From the NCBI GenBank assembly GCA_015863185.1, contig JACBXP010000005.1:62001-126000 (forward strand): a DNA stretch of 64,000 bases, read 5' to 3'. The stretch is from Aerococcaceae bacterium DSM 111020 (GTDB taxonomy: Bacteria > Bacillota > Bacilli > Lactobacillales > Aerococcaceae). A program made the position numbers and the translations under genes. Under the pieces are notes generated by a model. That model saw only the letters and a program-made list of their open reading frames with translations. It searched no databases and was not told where the DNA came from. Positions 1 to 9,897 of this stretch are shown one piece after another (the first letter of the stretch is position 1; every line of letters starts with the position of its first letter).

Positions 1-128
1 ATGGAACATTAATGAATAATCATTCGCTTTGTACACGAGATTTGAAAGCTTTCACTAATCGACTTATCATGAAAGACCAAATATGATAAATTAAAAACAG
101 ATGATAAAAAATAATTTTTATAATTAGC

Positions 129-157
129 TTGCAATAATTAGAATACTAAAGTATAAT
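129..157 (+). promoter_or_regulatory. sigma-A-type promoter of oppA
   Basis: A -35 box TTGCAA (129-134) is separated by 17 bp from a perfect -10 box TATAAT (152-157), with AT-rich flanks. It lies 32 bp upstream of the oppA start. The rest of 1-128 is AT-rich and shows no gene. Confidence 0.7.
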
Positions 158-189
158 ATAATTAAATTTTAATAAAAGGGGAGTGTCTT

Positions 190-1959
190 ATGAATAAAAG
201 GTTGAAAAAGATGTTTATCACGTCATCAGCATTGGCTATCTTCGCTGCGACAGCAAATCCACTATTTGTGCAAGCACAAGAAACAAATGAAGATGGGATT
301 GTGGAATTTGAGTCTCAAGTAACCCATGATGGGGAAGCGATTGAAGGTGGAACATTACGCTATGCGCTCAATTCGGATAGTAATTTCGAAGGGTTATTGA
401 ACAATATGTTCTATTCATCAGCCTATGATGCAAGTGTGATTGGCTTATTTGCCGAATCACTTTATGGTTATGATGAGAACTATGTGATTGATAATTCTGG
501 TTTCGCAGATGTAGAATTTGATCAAGAAGGAAAATCTGTGACCATTACGATTCCTGAAGGTGTGAAGTGGCATGATGGCGAAGATGTAACGATTGACGAT
601 GCAATCTTTCCTTATTATGTGATTGGGCACCCAGACTATACGGGTGTTCGTTATAGTGAAGATTTTATGAATGTCGTTGGGATGGAAGAATACCATGCTG
701 GTGAAGCAGAAGAGATTTCTGGTTTAGATCGCATCGACGACTATACATTGAAAATTAATTATAAGAACTTCCCGAACTCAATGCTTCAAGCCGGTGGGGG
801 CGTAGGTTCTTACATTGAACCAGAACATGTCTTTGAAGGAATTGAAGTCAAGGATATGGAGAACAGTGACCCTGTTCGTAAGAATCCAATCGGTTTCGGT
901 GCATTCAAAGTTGAACAAATTACACCGGGTGAAGCCGTAACTTATACGCGTTTCGATGACTATTACAAAGGTCAACCGAAAATTGAGAAAATTGAATTAG
1001 AAGTTGTTAATCCATCGACCATTGTTACCGAGATGAATAATGGAAATTATGATATTGCTAGCTTACCGGCAGATCAGTTTGATACCTTTGCGGATGCATC
1101 AAATTATACGGTCTTAGGTGTGCCTGATAATGCTTATACTTATATTGGCTTCAAGATGGGAACTTGGAATGACGAAGAAGGAAAAGTAAATTACGACCCA
1201 GAACGTGTGGTTTCCAATAAAGCCTTACGTCAAGCGATGGCTTATGCGGTTGATAACAATGCAGTAGCGGTAGAATTCTACGACGGAACACGTTCAGCAG
1301 CGAATTCACTGATTCCTGAAATGTTCACAGAATACCATAATGCTGATCAAGAAGGTTTCACTTATGATCCTGAACGAGCAAAACAAATTCTAGCTGATGC
1401 TGGGTTCGAAGATACCGACAATGATGGTTTCGTAGAAGATCCAAATGGCGAGAAATTACAATTAAACTTTGCTTCGATGGCAGGTGGCGAGACAGCTGAA
1501 CCACTCGCATTGTACTATATCCAAATGTGGAATGAAGTGGGTCTTGATGTCAAATTAGTTGACGACCAATTGTTAGAATTCAACTCATTCTATGAGCGTA
1601 TTCAAACCGATGACCCAGCGATCGATGTCTATCAAGCAGCTTGGGTAACGGGTGGAGATCCAAATCCAACGGGATTATATGGTCCGAAATCAAACTTTAA
1701 CTATACACGTTGGGAAACAGAAGATCATAATGCAATCTTAGAGAAATTAAACTCGGATGATGCTTTTGATCCTGATTTCAAAGATGAAGCATTCAAAGAG
1801 TGGCAAGCATATATGCATGAAGAAGCCCCTGTATTCCCTACATTATTCCGTAATGCGTTAACCGGTGTCAATCAACGTGTTAAAACTTATGATATCCAAC
1901 ATGGTAATGATTTAGGATTACATGAATTAGAATTGACAGCTGACGCACCGATTAAATAA
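190..1959 (+). CDS. oppA: oligopeptide ABC transporter substrate-binding protein (OppA-like)
   Basis: Extracytoplasmic solute-binding protein family 5 (SBP_bac_5), 589 aa, expected to capture oligopeptides for an Opp permease. The N-terminus is a classical signal peptide: a basic start (MNKRLKK), a hydrophobic stretch at about 9-25 and a likely signal peptidase I site after FVQA (about residue 29). Internal family features include the PEGVKWHDGEDVT segment and the C-terminal PNPTGLYGPKSNFNYTRW block. An RBS (AAAAGGGGAG) precedes the ATG. No Cys is present in the signal region, so no lipobox, unlike typical Gram-positive OppA lipoproteins. No oppBCDF genes follow; a terminator ends the transcript. 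The exact peptide specificity cannot be told. Confidence 0.9.
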   Translation: MNKRLKKMFITSSALAIFAATANPLFVQAQETNEDGIVEFESQVTHDGEAIEGGTLRYALNSDSNFEGLLNNMFYSSAYDASVIGLFAESLYGYDENYVIDNSGFADVEFDQEGKSVTITIPEGVKWHDGEDVTIDDAIFPYYVIGHPDYTGVRYSEDFMNVVGMEEYHAGEAEEISGLDRIDDYTLKINYKNFPNSMLQAGGGVGSYIEPEHVFEGIEVKDMENSDPVRKNPIGFGAFKVEQITPGEAVTYTRFDDYYKGQPKIEKIELEVVNPSTIVTEMNNGNYDIASLPADQFDTFADASNYTVLGVPDNAYTYIGFKMGTWNDEEGKVNYDPERVVSNKALRQAMAYAVDNNAVAVEFYDGTRSAANSLIPEMFTEYHNADQEGFTYDPERAKQILADAGFEDTDNDGFVEDPNGEKLQLNFASMAGGETAEPLALYYIQMWNEVGLDVKLVDDQLLEFNSFYERIQTDDPAIDVYQAAWVTGGDPNPTGLYGPKSNFNYTRWETEDHNAILEKLNSDDAFDPDFKDEAFKEWQAYMHEEAPVFPTLFRNALTGVNQRVKTYDIQHGNDLGLHELELTADAPIK

Positions 1960-1970
1960 TTGAATCTGTT

Positions 1971-1997
1971 AGAGCACCCTGCGGGGTGTTCTTTTTA
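1971..1997 (+). terminator. rho-independent terminator after oppA
   Basis: Stem AGAGCACCC (1971-1979) pairs with GGGTGTTCT (1984-1992) with one G-U pair, followed by a T run. Confidence 0.85.
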
Positions 1998-2108
1998 TTT
2001 CCCTTAATGTGGTTGTTTGTTCATCATGTGAATACATGGTAAAATATGAGAGCATTGATTATTATTTCGGCATCATTTATGATGCTTATCTGGATGAAGG
2101 AGGTAAGA

Positions 2109-2819
2109 ATGACCATTATTAAAGCAATTGAAAAACAATTAAATATACAAATCCATGAGCCACAACTCATACATACGGCTTTCAGTCATTCTTCTTTTGT
2201 AAATGAACAAAAAAGACAACAAATTGAAAACAATGAACGGCTGGAATTTCTTGGCGACGCGGTATTAGAAATGATAACGAGTCATTATCTCTATCATTAT
2301 TATCGCGAACAACCGGAAGGTTTTCTTTCGCGAATGCGTGCAACACTCGTTCGTGAGGAAAGCTTGGCTTTTTTAGCCCGTCAAAATCATTTTGATCAAT
2401 ATATTAAACTAGGACATGGTGAAGAAGCCAATGGGGGACGTCTGCGTAATTCTATTCTTGCAGACTGTTTCGAAGCTTTTTTAGGAGCATTATATTTAGA
2501 TCAAGGTTATGAAGTAGTAGAAAAATTTTTGATGGATCAATTATTGAATAATCATAAGACGTTAGTCACCGATGATAAACATGATTATAAGACAGAATTA
2601 CAAGAAAGACTGCAACAGCAAGGAACCATCAAAATACAATATCGTCTCGTCAGTCAGGAAGGTCCGGCGCATAATCAAATGTTTGAATCAGGTCTTTATG
2701 TCAAAGATCAGCTCATCACCACAGGACGGGGTAAAACGAAGAAATTATCAGAACAGCAAGCCGCCAAAAAAGCATTTGCGTTCGTCGATGAGAAAGGTAA
2801 TTTGCATGTATCTAAGTAG
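2109..2819 (+). CDS. rnc: ribonuclease III
   Basis: Endoribonuclease III cleaves double-stranded RNA, processing rRNA precursors and some mRNAs. The protein has the catalytic signature NERLEFLGDAVLEM near residues 40-55, the second acidic site ADCFEAFLGALYLDQG, and a C-terminal dsRNA-binding domain beginning around HDYKTELQERLQQQG. The start at 2109 (MTIIKAIEKQ) is chosen because GGAGG lies 7-8 bp upstream; an in-frame ATG at 2046 has no RBS and encodes a non-family extension. Length 236 aa fits the family. The 3' end overlaps smc by 14 bp, indicating co-transcription. Confidence 0.95.
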   Translation: MTIIKAIEKQLNIQIHEPQLIHTAFSHSSFVNEQKRQQIENNERLEFLGDAVLEMITSHYLYHYYREQPEGFLSRMRATLVREESLAFLARQNHFDQYIKLGHGEEANGGRLRNSILADCFEAFLGALYLDQGYEVVEKFLMDQLLNNHKTLVTDDKHDYKTELQERLQQQGTIKIQYRLVSQEGPAHNQMFESGLYVKDQLITTGRGKTKKLSEQQAAKKAFAFVDEKGNLHVSK

Positions 2820-5800
2820 AATCGAAATGACCGGTTTCAAATCTTTTGCTGATAAAACCGTGATTGAATTTGACCAAGGAATGACAGCGGTCGTTGGACC
2901 GAATGGCAGTGGGAAGAGTAATCTGTCCGAAGCCATCCGCTGGGTTTTAGGTGAACAATCAGCGAAGAGCCTGCGTGGCAATAGAATGGAAGACGTTATT
3001 TTTAATGGGACGCAAGAAAGAAAACCTGTCAATATTGCCAAAGTGACCTTGGTCTTAAATAATGAGGATCGTTATTTGGATTATGATTTTAGTGAGATCA
3101 GTATTTCCCGTAGTTATAATCGAAATGGTGATAGTGATTATTTAATCAATAATGAATCCGTCCGTCTGAAAGATATTGTTGATTTACTATTGGATTCCGG
3201 TTTGGGTAAGAATTCATTCTCGATTATCTCACAAGGTCAAGTGGAACAAATTTTTCTGAATAAACCAGAAGAAAGACGGGCCATCTTTGAAGAAGCGGCG
3301 GGTGTTCAAAAATACCAATACCGTAAAAATGAAGCAGCTAGAAAGTTGGAACGCTCTACCGATAATTTAAATCGTGTCAAAGATATTATTTATGAAATTG
3401 AACAACAATTAACTCCTTTGACGAAGCAAAGAGAAGCGGCGCTTATTTATCAAGAAAAAAAGCATCAATTAAAAGAGCTAGAAATATCACTCTATACTAA
3501 GCAAATCAAAGATTATCATGCAGATTTTAAGAAAAATAATCAGGCACTGACAGAAATTGAACAAGAACTTCAAGTTAAAGAAGAGAATCTGAATCAAATT
3601 GAACAGCAGATTCAACAATTTAAAACACGTCAGCAAACATTGAATCAAGAGCTCGACCAAGCGACAGATGCTTATCAATCATCTATTCAAAGAGTTGAAC
3701 AATTAAAGTCTGACGAACAAATCAAGCAACAAGAAATGCGCTTCAATCAGTCACAATTAGATGAAACGCAATCAACATTAGCTGACCTCGAGCAAGAACA
3801 AGTTCAAGTAAAGGAAGCATTGGCTTTAGCTGAGACGCAACAACAAACCTTACAACAAAAACAGCATCAATTAAAACAAGAAATTCAAAGTCGAAAAACG
3901 CTCAAGCTACAATTAACAGCGAGTCAAGACACGAGTCAGGAAGAATGGCAGTCACGATTAATTGACGGGTATCAGCGTCAAACACAGTTGTCCAATGAAA
4001 TTACCCATTTAAATAAGGAACAAGCATTAACAACCCAAAGACAGACGAATATTCAACAAGAAACTGAACACACCGCTCAACAATTAGAAGCTTCCCGATT
4101 AGAGTATAAGAATCAAGAAGACCAATTGCGTCAATTAGAAGAAGCGTATAATACAAAATACCAGGAAATTCAGCAACTAGAAGAACAGTATAATGAAGCG
4201 ACACAACAAAATGAGAGCCGGAAACACGCATTATTTAATGCAGAACGTCAATTACAACAATTAGCCAATAAATATCACTATTTAAAACAAGCACAAGATA
4301 ATTATGAAGGGTATTATGGTGGTGTGCGGGCTATTATGAAACAAGCCCAGCAGATGAAAGGAATCATAGGACCGGTGGCTGATGTGATTCAGGTCCCTCA
4401 GAATTATCAAGTAGCTATTGATATTGCCTTAGGGGGATCTGCTCAACACATTATTGTTGAAGATGACACAACGGCTAAACAAGCCATTCAGTATTTACGA
4501 AAACACCGAGCAGGACGAGCAACGTTTCTACCGAAAACCAATATTAAACCTCGTACTTTGAATCATCAGTTATACCAAACGGTTTCGACTGCAGCAGGAT
4601 TTATTGATACGGCCAATCAGCTCGTTGAAGTCACCCAAGATAATCAACCAATCATCGATCATTTACTGGGGATCACAGTGATTGTGGATACTATTGAAAA
4701 TGCCCAACAACTAGCTCGAAAAACAGGCCATCGTGTTCGTATTGTAACCCTTGCGGGGGATTTGTTGATGCCAGGGGGAGCGATTACCGGAGGTCAACAG
4801 AAGAATCAACAACAGACACTCTTAAAGCGTCAACAAGAATTGGACGCACTGGAATTGCAATTGGCAGATGCGAGGGCACACTTAAATGACCTTGAGGCGC
4901 AATGGTCGAGACATTCTGACCAATATCAGGCTTATCAAGATCAACTGAGTCATAAGCAACAGGAGCTAAAGACGCTAGACAATGAACGAGCATCTCAGAA
5001 AATCGAACAACAAAATGCTTATCACCATTGGCAAAGTCTTGAAAAGCAAGCAAAAATTAACCAAGCGGATTTACAAGAGTTAGAACAAGAAAAAAAGGTC
5101 CAACAAAAACGCTTAGAGAAAGTTCAACAGGAGTTGCAAGAAGCGGACTTAACCATTCATGAACTTAAAGAAGCGATGACATTAGCTCAATCGAGTGAAC
5201 AAGAACAAGAAAGTGCGCTGTTGGAAGTAAATGAGCATTTGAATGACCTTGAAAAACAAGTAGCCGTCGGTGAAGCGGAATTAAAGCAAAGCCATCAAGA
5301 AGTTCAACGTCAACGCCAAGCACTTGGTCATGTAGACAGCCAAAGACAACAAGCGAGTCAAAAACAAAAGACATTAGAAGAGACCTTGACGTCACTCCAA
5401 TCAGAAATTCAATCGATTAACGAAGCATTGGATACCATTACCTCTTCCGCTGAATATACACCGGAAAGAGTCGAGACCTTACGTGCTGAGAGAGAAACAT
5501 TGAATCTCAAAATCAGTGAATTAGAAGAAAAAAATAATTCGCTCTCGAAATTAGTCCAAGAAAAGTATCGTCAACAAGCGACCTATCAAGCACAAAATGA
5601 AAAGATTCAAGCCTTTATTGATACGCAATTAGATTATTTGAATCAAGAATATCAGTTAAGCTATGAGGCTGCGGTTGAAGAAGCACACGATTTGGATAAT
5701 ATTAAAGAAACACAAAAAACAGTCAAAACCCTGCGACGACAGATTGAACAATTAGGCCCCGTTAATTTACAGTCCATAGAAGATTATGAAGTACTAAATG

Positions 5801-6372
5801 AACGGTACCAAACTTTATTAACCCAGCAAGAAGACTTATTAACCGCCATGGCGCAATTGGAAGAAACGATGGCTCAAATGGATAAAGAAGTGGAGTCACG
5901 CTTTGAAACATCCTTTAATCAAATCAATGAACAATTCAAAAAAACATTTACGCATTTATTTATGGGAGGCTCAGCGTCCCTTGAATTAACCGCTCCAGAT
6001 GACTTATTAACGACCGGTGTAGATATTATTGCTCAACCTCCAGGCAAAAAGAAACAAAATTTGGCTTTGTTATCGGGAGGAGAAAGAGCACTCACAGCGA
6101 TCGCTTTATTGTTTGCATTATTAGAAGTAAAGCCTGTTCCTTTTGTTATATTAGATGAAGTGGAAGCGGCTTTAGATGATGCGAATGTGTATCGCTACGG
6201 CGAATATATCCAGAATTTCACTTATGATACTCAATTTATTGTGATTACACATCGAAAAGGAACAATGGAAAATGCGGATGTCTTATATGGTGTCACCATG
6301 GAAAAATCTGGTGTTTCCCGATTAGCGAGCGTAAAATTGAGTGAAGCTGTGGATGTGGTGAATGAAGATTAA
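2806..6372 (+). CDS. smc: chromosome condensation/segregation ATPase SMC
   Basis: ABC-type ATPase of the SMC-ScpAB condensin, which loads near origins and compacts and resolves sister chromosomes. From the ATG at 2806 (MYLSRIEMTGFKSF) the protein is 1188 aa, the normal size. Walker A GPNGSGKSN is at about residues 31-39. Long Gln/Glu-rich coiled coils flank a hinge around 510-680 that contains a GG-rich segment. The C-terminal head carries the signature LLSGGERALTA and Walker B PFVILDEVEAALDDAN. The start is internal to rnc with AAAGG upstream; longer in-frame upstream sequence is an rnc shadow. The gene looks intact, which matters because its partner scpA, later in this window, has lost its N-terminus. 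Confidence 0.96.
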   Translation: MYLSRIEMTGFKSFADKTVIEFDQGMTAVVGPNGSGKSNLSEAIRWVLGEQSAKSLRGNRMEDVIFNGTQERKPVNIAKVTLVLNNEDRYLDYDFSEISISRSYNRNGDSDYLINNESVRLKDIVDLLLDSGLGKNSFSIISQGQVEQIFLNKPEERRAIFEEAAGVQKYQYRKNEAARKLERSTDNLNRVKDIIYEIEQQLTPLTKQREAALIYQEKKHQLKELEISLYTKQIKDYHADFKKNNQALTEIEQELQVKEENLNQIEQQIQQFKTRQQTLNQELDQATDAYQSSIQRVEQLKSDEQIKQQEMRFNQSQLDETQSTLADLEQEQVQVKEALALAETQQQTLQQKQHQLKQEIQSRKTLKLQLTASQDTSQEEWQSRLIDGYQRQTQLSNEITHLNKEQALTTQRQTNIQQETEHTAQQLEASRLEYKNQEDQLRQLEEAYNTKYQEIQQLEEQYNEATQQNESRKHALFNAERQLQQLANKYHYLKQAQDNYEGYYGGVRAIMKQAQQMKGIIGPVADVIQVPQNYQVAIDIALGGSAQHIIVEDDTTAKQAIQYLRKHRAGRATFLPKTNIKPRTLNHQLYQTVSTAAGFIDTANQLVEVTQDNQPIIDHLLGITVIVDTIENAQQLARKTGHRVRIVTLAGDLLMPGGAITGGQQKNQQQTLLKRQQELDALELQLADARAHLNDLEAQWSRHSDQYQAYQDQLSHKQQELKTLDNERASQKIEQQNAYHHWQSLEKQAKINQADLQELEQEKKVQQKRLEKVQQELQEADLTIHELKEAMTLAQSSEQEQESALLEVNEHLNDLEKQVAVGEAELKQSHQEVQRQRQALGHVDSQRQQASQKQKTLEETLTSLQSEIQSINEALDTITSSAEYTPERVETLRAERETLNLKISELEEKNNSLSKLVQEKYRQQATYQAQNEKIQAFIDTQLDYLNQEYQLSYEAAVEEAHDLDNIKETQKTVKTLRRQIEQLGPVNLQSIEDYEVLNERYQTLLTQQEDLLTAMAQLEETMAQMDKEVESRFETSFNQINEQFKKTFTHLFMGGSASLELTAPDDLLTTGVDIIAQPPGKKKQNLALLSGGERALTAIALLFALLEVKPVPFVILDEVEAALDDANVYRYGEYIQNFTYDTQFIVITHRKGTMENADVLYGVTMEKSGVSRLASVKLSEAVDVVNED

Positions 6373-6411
6373 TTAAAAATAGCAATGATTCAAAAATGAA
6401 AGGAGATCAAT

Positions 6412-7227
6412 ATGATTAAAATGATAGCCATCGATTTAGATGGGACATTACTTAATGATGACAAAAAAATTATCCCTGAGAATTTGGAGGCACTCCATTA
6501 CGCGCATTCAAAAGGAGTAAAAATTGTCATATGTACAGGACGGCCTTATTTGGCAATGAAATATTTAGTGGATGAAATTGGTCTGAATACAGAAGAAGAC
6601 TATGTCATCGTCTTTAATGGCGCACAAGTAAGAAGAGCCAGTGATGGTAAAGTATTATTATCAAATACACTTTCTCCTCAAGACTTTGAATTATGGTATG
6701 CAGAAACAGCAAGATTAGATTTACCAATCAATCCGATTGATGATGAATGGGTCTATGAACCTCTTGCTTATCCTGAAGGATATCCGTCATTCTATACCAC
6801 TAAATTATCCAATGCACCCGCAACAGTGAAAGATTATGCTACATTTTCTGAAGATCATCGCTTCAATAAATTTGTTATTACGGTTGATGAAGAGCACTTG
6901 ACGAGACAACGTCCTAAAATCAACCAACAATTGATGGAAGATTACAGCGTCTCATTGTCTCACCCTTTCCAATTAGAAGTGATGTCAAAAGGAACGGATA
7001 AAGGCAGTGCGATTGTTGGCTTTGCGAAGAAATTAGGATTGGATTTGTCTGAGATTGTAGCGATTGGTGATCAAGAAAATGACCGACAAATGTTAAGTTT
7101 GCCATTAAATAGTGTGGCGATGGGCAATGCATCGGACTCGCTGAAAGAATTGGCAGATTATGTCACGGGAACGAATAATGATAGTGGTGTAGCACAAGCT
7201 ATTTATCACTATTTAGAGAAGGAGTGA
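6412..7227 (+). CDS. HAD-superfamily phosphatase, Cof/YidA subfamily
   Basis: Haloacid dehalogenase-like hydrolase of 271 aa, probably a cytosolic sugar-phosphate or nucleotide phosphatase. Motif I is AIDLDGTLL near the N-terminus with the nucleophile and acid Asp. Motif II is in VICTGRPY. Motif III is the Lys in the KGSAI region. Motif IV GDQENDRQML lies near residue 222. The C2-type cap between motifs II and III marks the Cof family. RBS AAGGAG precedes the ATG. It sits between smc and ftsY, an arrangement common in Lactobacillales, and is only 6 bp from ftsY. The substrate cannot be told from sequence. Confidence 0.88.
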   Translation: MIKMIAIDLDGTLLNDDKKIIPENLEALHYAHSKGVKIVICTGRPYLAMKYLVDEIGLNTEEDYVIVFNGAQVRRASDGKVLLSNTLSPQDFELWYAETARLDLPINPIDDEWVYEPLAYPEGYPSFYTTKLSNAPATVKDYATFSEDHRFNKFVITVDEEHLTRQRPKINQQLMEDYSVSLSHPFQLEVMSKGTDKGSAIVGFAKKLGLDLSEIVAIGDQENDRQMLSLPLNSVAMGNASDSLKELADYVTGTNNDSGVAQAIYHYLEKE

Positions 7228-7233
7228 TTGTAG

Positions 7234-8259
7234 ATGGGATTATTTGATCGTATACGTCGTGCTTTTACAGGTGAAGATGAAGCAGTAAAGGAAGAAATTC
7301 AACAAGAATCTTCCCCCATAGTCTTTGATAAATATGACAAGGGGATGGAAAAGACACGAAAAAATTTCTCTGAACGTATTTCCGACTTATTTTCCGGCTT
7401 TAGAGAAATAGATGAAGACTTCTATGAAGACTTAGAAGAAGCGTTCATAAGTGCAGATGTTGGTTTCAATATGACGATTGCCTTAACTGATGCGATACGG
7501 GATAATATTGAAGCTCAAAATGTCCACCGGATGGATGATGTTAAACGTGTCGTGATTGAAACGATGGTTAATATTTATGAACAAAATGAAACTGAAAATA
7601 ATGCCCTAACCATTAATCCTGATGGCCCAACAGTCATATTATTTGTTGGGGTCAATGGAGTAGGTAAGACGACTTCTGTTGGCAAGATTGGGTATCAATT
7701 AAAACAAGAAGGTCATAAAGTATTAATGGCTGCAGCCGATACTTTCAGAGCAGGTGCTGTGGAGCAATTAAATGTCTGGGGCGAAAGATTAGATATTCCA
7801 GTCGTCACAGGACCAGAACAAGGCGACCCAGCATCCGTTGTCTATGATGCATTACATCAAGCACAAAATGAAAATTATGATTTTGTCCTGGTTGATACCG
7901 CTGGTCGATTGCAAACAAAATCGCATTTGATGAAAGAATTGGAAAAGATTAAACGGATTATTGAACGGGAGAATCCTAATGGCGTTCAAGAGGTATTATT
8001 AGTTCTCGACGCAACGACTGGACAAAATGCGCTCATTCAAGCGAAACAGTTCAATGAAGCGACGGAAATCACTGGCTTAGTGTTAACCAAATTAGATGGT
8101 ACGGCTAAAGGTGGCGTCGTGTTAGGTATTCGTTATGACTTAGATATTCCTGTCAAATATATAGGTCTAGGGGAGCAAGCGACTGACCTGCAGCAATTTG
8201 ATGCAGAAAATTACATGTACAATTTAATTAAAGATGTCATTGAAAAAGAGAGTGCATAA
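7234..8259 (+). CDS. ftsY: signal recognition particle receptor FtsY
   Basis: SRP receptor GTPase that delivers ribosome-SRP complexes to the Sec translocon. It is 341 aa with a short acidic A region (about 1-50), an N domain, and the G domain with P-loop GVNGVGKTT (about 147-155), DTFRAGA, DTAGRL and TKLDGTAKGG. The C-terminal GLGEQATDLQQFD is typical of FtsY. It starts 6 bp after the HAD gene, with an RBS (AAGGAG) inside that gene's 3' end, so it is probably the last gene of the rnc-smc-HAD operon. Confidence 0.95.
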   Translation: MGLFDRIRRAFTGEDEAVKEEIQQESSPIVFDKYDKGMEKTRKNFSERISDLFSGFREIDEDFYEDLEEAFISADVGFNMTIALTDAIRDNIEAQNVHRMDDVKRVVIETMVNIYEQNETENNALTINPDGPTVILFVGVNGVGKTTSVGKIGYQLKQEGHKVLMAAADTFRAGAVEQLNVWGERLDIPVVTGPEQGDPASVVYDALHQAQNENYDFVLVDTAGRLQTKSHLMKELEKIKRIIERENPNGVQEVLLVLDATTGQNALIQAKQFNEATEITGLVLTKLDGTAKGGVVLGIRYDLDIPVKYIGLGEQATDLQQFDAENYMYNLIKDVIEKESA

Positions 8260-8390
8260 TATATAACGGATCGTTTTATCATGCTAAAGTTGGATGAAGA
8301 ACAGGGATAGCAATGATAAAGTACAATTGAGTTAGTAAGATTCTTCCATAATAACTAGCTATATTGTGCGTCATCGAATCAATCATAAGC

Positions 8391-8454
8391 ACTGCATCGT
8401 ATTGTGGAAAGAAAAGTAGCATGACTTTTATCCGCAATATGATGCAGTTTTTTT
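8391..8454 (+). terminator. long-stem rho-independent terminator after ftsY
   Basis: An 18-bp stem (8391-8408 with 8431-8448, two G-U pairs) encloses a second inner helix AAAAGT/ACTTTT and is followed by a run of seven T. It lies about 130 bp after the ftsY stop. Confidence 0.85.
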
Positions 8455-8701
8455 AATGTGATCATGTCATGTATCTTGTATAACAACTTAAATCACTACA
8501 TTTTGTCATTTTAATTAAAATAATATTGTAAGAGAAATATTTTGACAGAAAATAAAAAAACATCTGATATTTAATAAGCGTATTGTTGATACTAGCAATT
8601 TAAAAGTTTGCCTTAATGTTTGATTTACTTTGATTTAACTAGCATAAAAAATTAAAGAATTCTCAAAAATTAAAGTATTTTATCTAAATAATTGGTATAA
8701 T
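8455..8701 (+). promoter_or_regulatory. AT-rich intergenic spacer ending in an extended -10 promoter
   Basis: No gene is visible in this very AT-rich stretch. Near its end, TTGGTATAAT carries the extended -10 form TGnTATAAT (TATAAT at 8696-8701), without a good -35 box. It is placed to drive the downstream unknown gene at 8730. Confidence 0.4.
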
Positions 8702-8729
8702 ATTCTTAATGACGAGATTGGAGGGTGCT

Positions 8730-9767
8730 ATGTTATCTGATTATAGAAAATATAAGGAAGCATTTATGTTGTATTATATAGAAAATAATGATGCTTTCGA
8801 TGATTATAAAAAAGCAATCAAACAATTTAATCAAGAATATAATTGGGCTGATATGTCACCGAATCGTCCATGTCAGTTTGAATGTTTTTTAATTTTTGAA
8901 GAAGAAGAAATATCTCCTGTAGAACTATCGAATGTGATGAAATCCATTGAATTGGCGGAAGAAGCAAAGTCCACCACAGATTCTGAGCATCGTCAACGAC
9001 TGATTCTAAAAGCGTTGGAATATTGGCCAGATAATTTTGAAGCGATGCGTTATGTTCAAAAGGATAATGTTTATGAGAAAATTATTTATATTCGCAGTGA
9101 ATTGGAAAGAGTGGAAGCATCATTAGCTGAAGACCCTGCGGTTAAGTTTTTTAAATTTTCTGTTTATTCTTTTAATGATTTGAATATTTACTTGGCAGAA
9201 TTGTATATGAAAAATTGTTTGTATCCTAAAGCCAAAGAAATTTTGTTGAGTTTGGAATCGGTCTCATCCCACGAAGCGGAATATATTGGTGCTTTATTGA
9301 TGATTTGTAATGTTTATACTGGTGATTATGAAGACGTTATTGCTTCTTACCATACAACAACCAATCAGCAGACCAACTCATGGTATCTACTACCGACATT
9401 TATTGCAGCGGTCTTAGTTCAGGATGAAGAGTTAAGTTTTGAAATATTTCAACAATTGATGCGTATTTACCCCAAAGAAATGGAGACCCTTTTCATTTCA
9501 GGAAGTGTCTCTACGAAAAGAATTAAAAAGTTGATTCATCATGATCATGATAATACTTTTTATGAATCCCTTTTATATCTATACCCCCTGATTAGTGGCT
9601 CTGAAGTGATTCATTTCTACTTTGACTCGACTTATTTATTCTTGAAATCAGAAACCAATAAACCGCAAGCAAGTGGCCAGTCAGTCAATTTAAATCAACG
9701 TAATATTATTCAATTCCCAGGTGATGATGATAAACTACGTCACAAAGGAAGAAACACTAATCTTTAA
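8730..9767 (+). CDS. unrecognised helical-repeat-like cytosolic protein
   Basis: I do not recognise this 345-aa protein. It has no signal peptide or membrane segment. It is acidic and rich in amphipathic helices, with repeated Leu/Ala/Tyr spacing such as NIYLAELYMKNCLYPKAKEILLSLE, suggesting TPR-like repeats in the middle (about 80-260). The C-terminus (after about residue 310) looks disordered and basic. ATG 8730 is chosen over the in-frame ATG at 8709 because GGAGGG (8720-8725) is well spaced only for the former. It is preceded by an extended -10 promoter and followed by a terminator, so it is its own transcription unit, inserted between ftsY and ylxM. Confidence 0.6.
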   Translation: MLSDYRKYKEAFMLYYIENNDAFDDYKKAIKQFNQEYNWADMSPNRPCQFECFLIFEEEEISPVELSNVMKSIELAEEAKSTTDSEHRQRLILKALEYWPDNFEAMRYVQKDNVYEKIIYIRSELERVEASLAEDPAVKFFKFSVYSFNDLNIYLAELYMKNCLYPKAKEILLSLESVSSHEAEYIGALLMICNVYTGDYEDVIASYHTTTNQQTNSWYLLPTFIAAVLVQDEELSFEIFQQLMRIYPKEMETLFISGSVSTKRIKKLIHHDHDNTFYESLLYLYPLISGSEVIHFYFDSTYLFLKSETNKPQASGQSVNLNQRNIIQFPGDDDKLRHKGRNTNL

Positions 9768-9783
9768 TTTCATAATATTAAAT

Positions 9784-9817
9784 AAACAAGTTCTCGTAAC
9801 AGAAACTTGTTTTTTTC
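9784..9817 (+). terminator. rho-independent terminator after the unknown gene
   Basis: AAACAAGTT (9784-9792) pairs with AACTTGTTT across a short loop, followed by a T run. Confidence 0.75.
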
Positions 9818-9836
9818 TATTTGAATTTAATGGTAT

Positions 9837-9865
9837 TTGTTCATTCTTATAAAACATGATAAAAT
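9837..9865 (+). promoter_or_regulatory. promoter of the regulator-ylxM-ffh transcript
   Basis: TTGTTC (9837-9842) and TAAAAT (9860-9865) with a 17-bp spacer, 32 bp upstream of the GTG start at 9898. Confidence 0.55.
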
Positions 9866-9897
9866 GTAGATTATGACTGATGCAAGGAGGAAATCAA

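Noticed and set aside
2046-2108. Longer N-terminus for RNase III from ATG 2046
   Set aside because: No RBS at 2046, and GGAGG fits only the ATG at 2109; the extension is not family-like.
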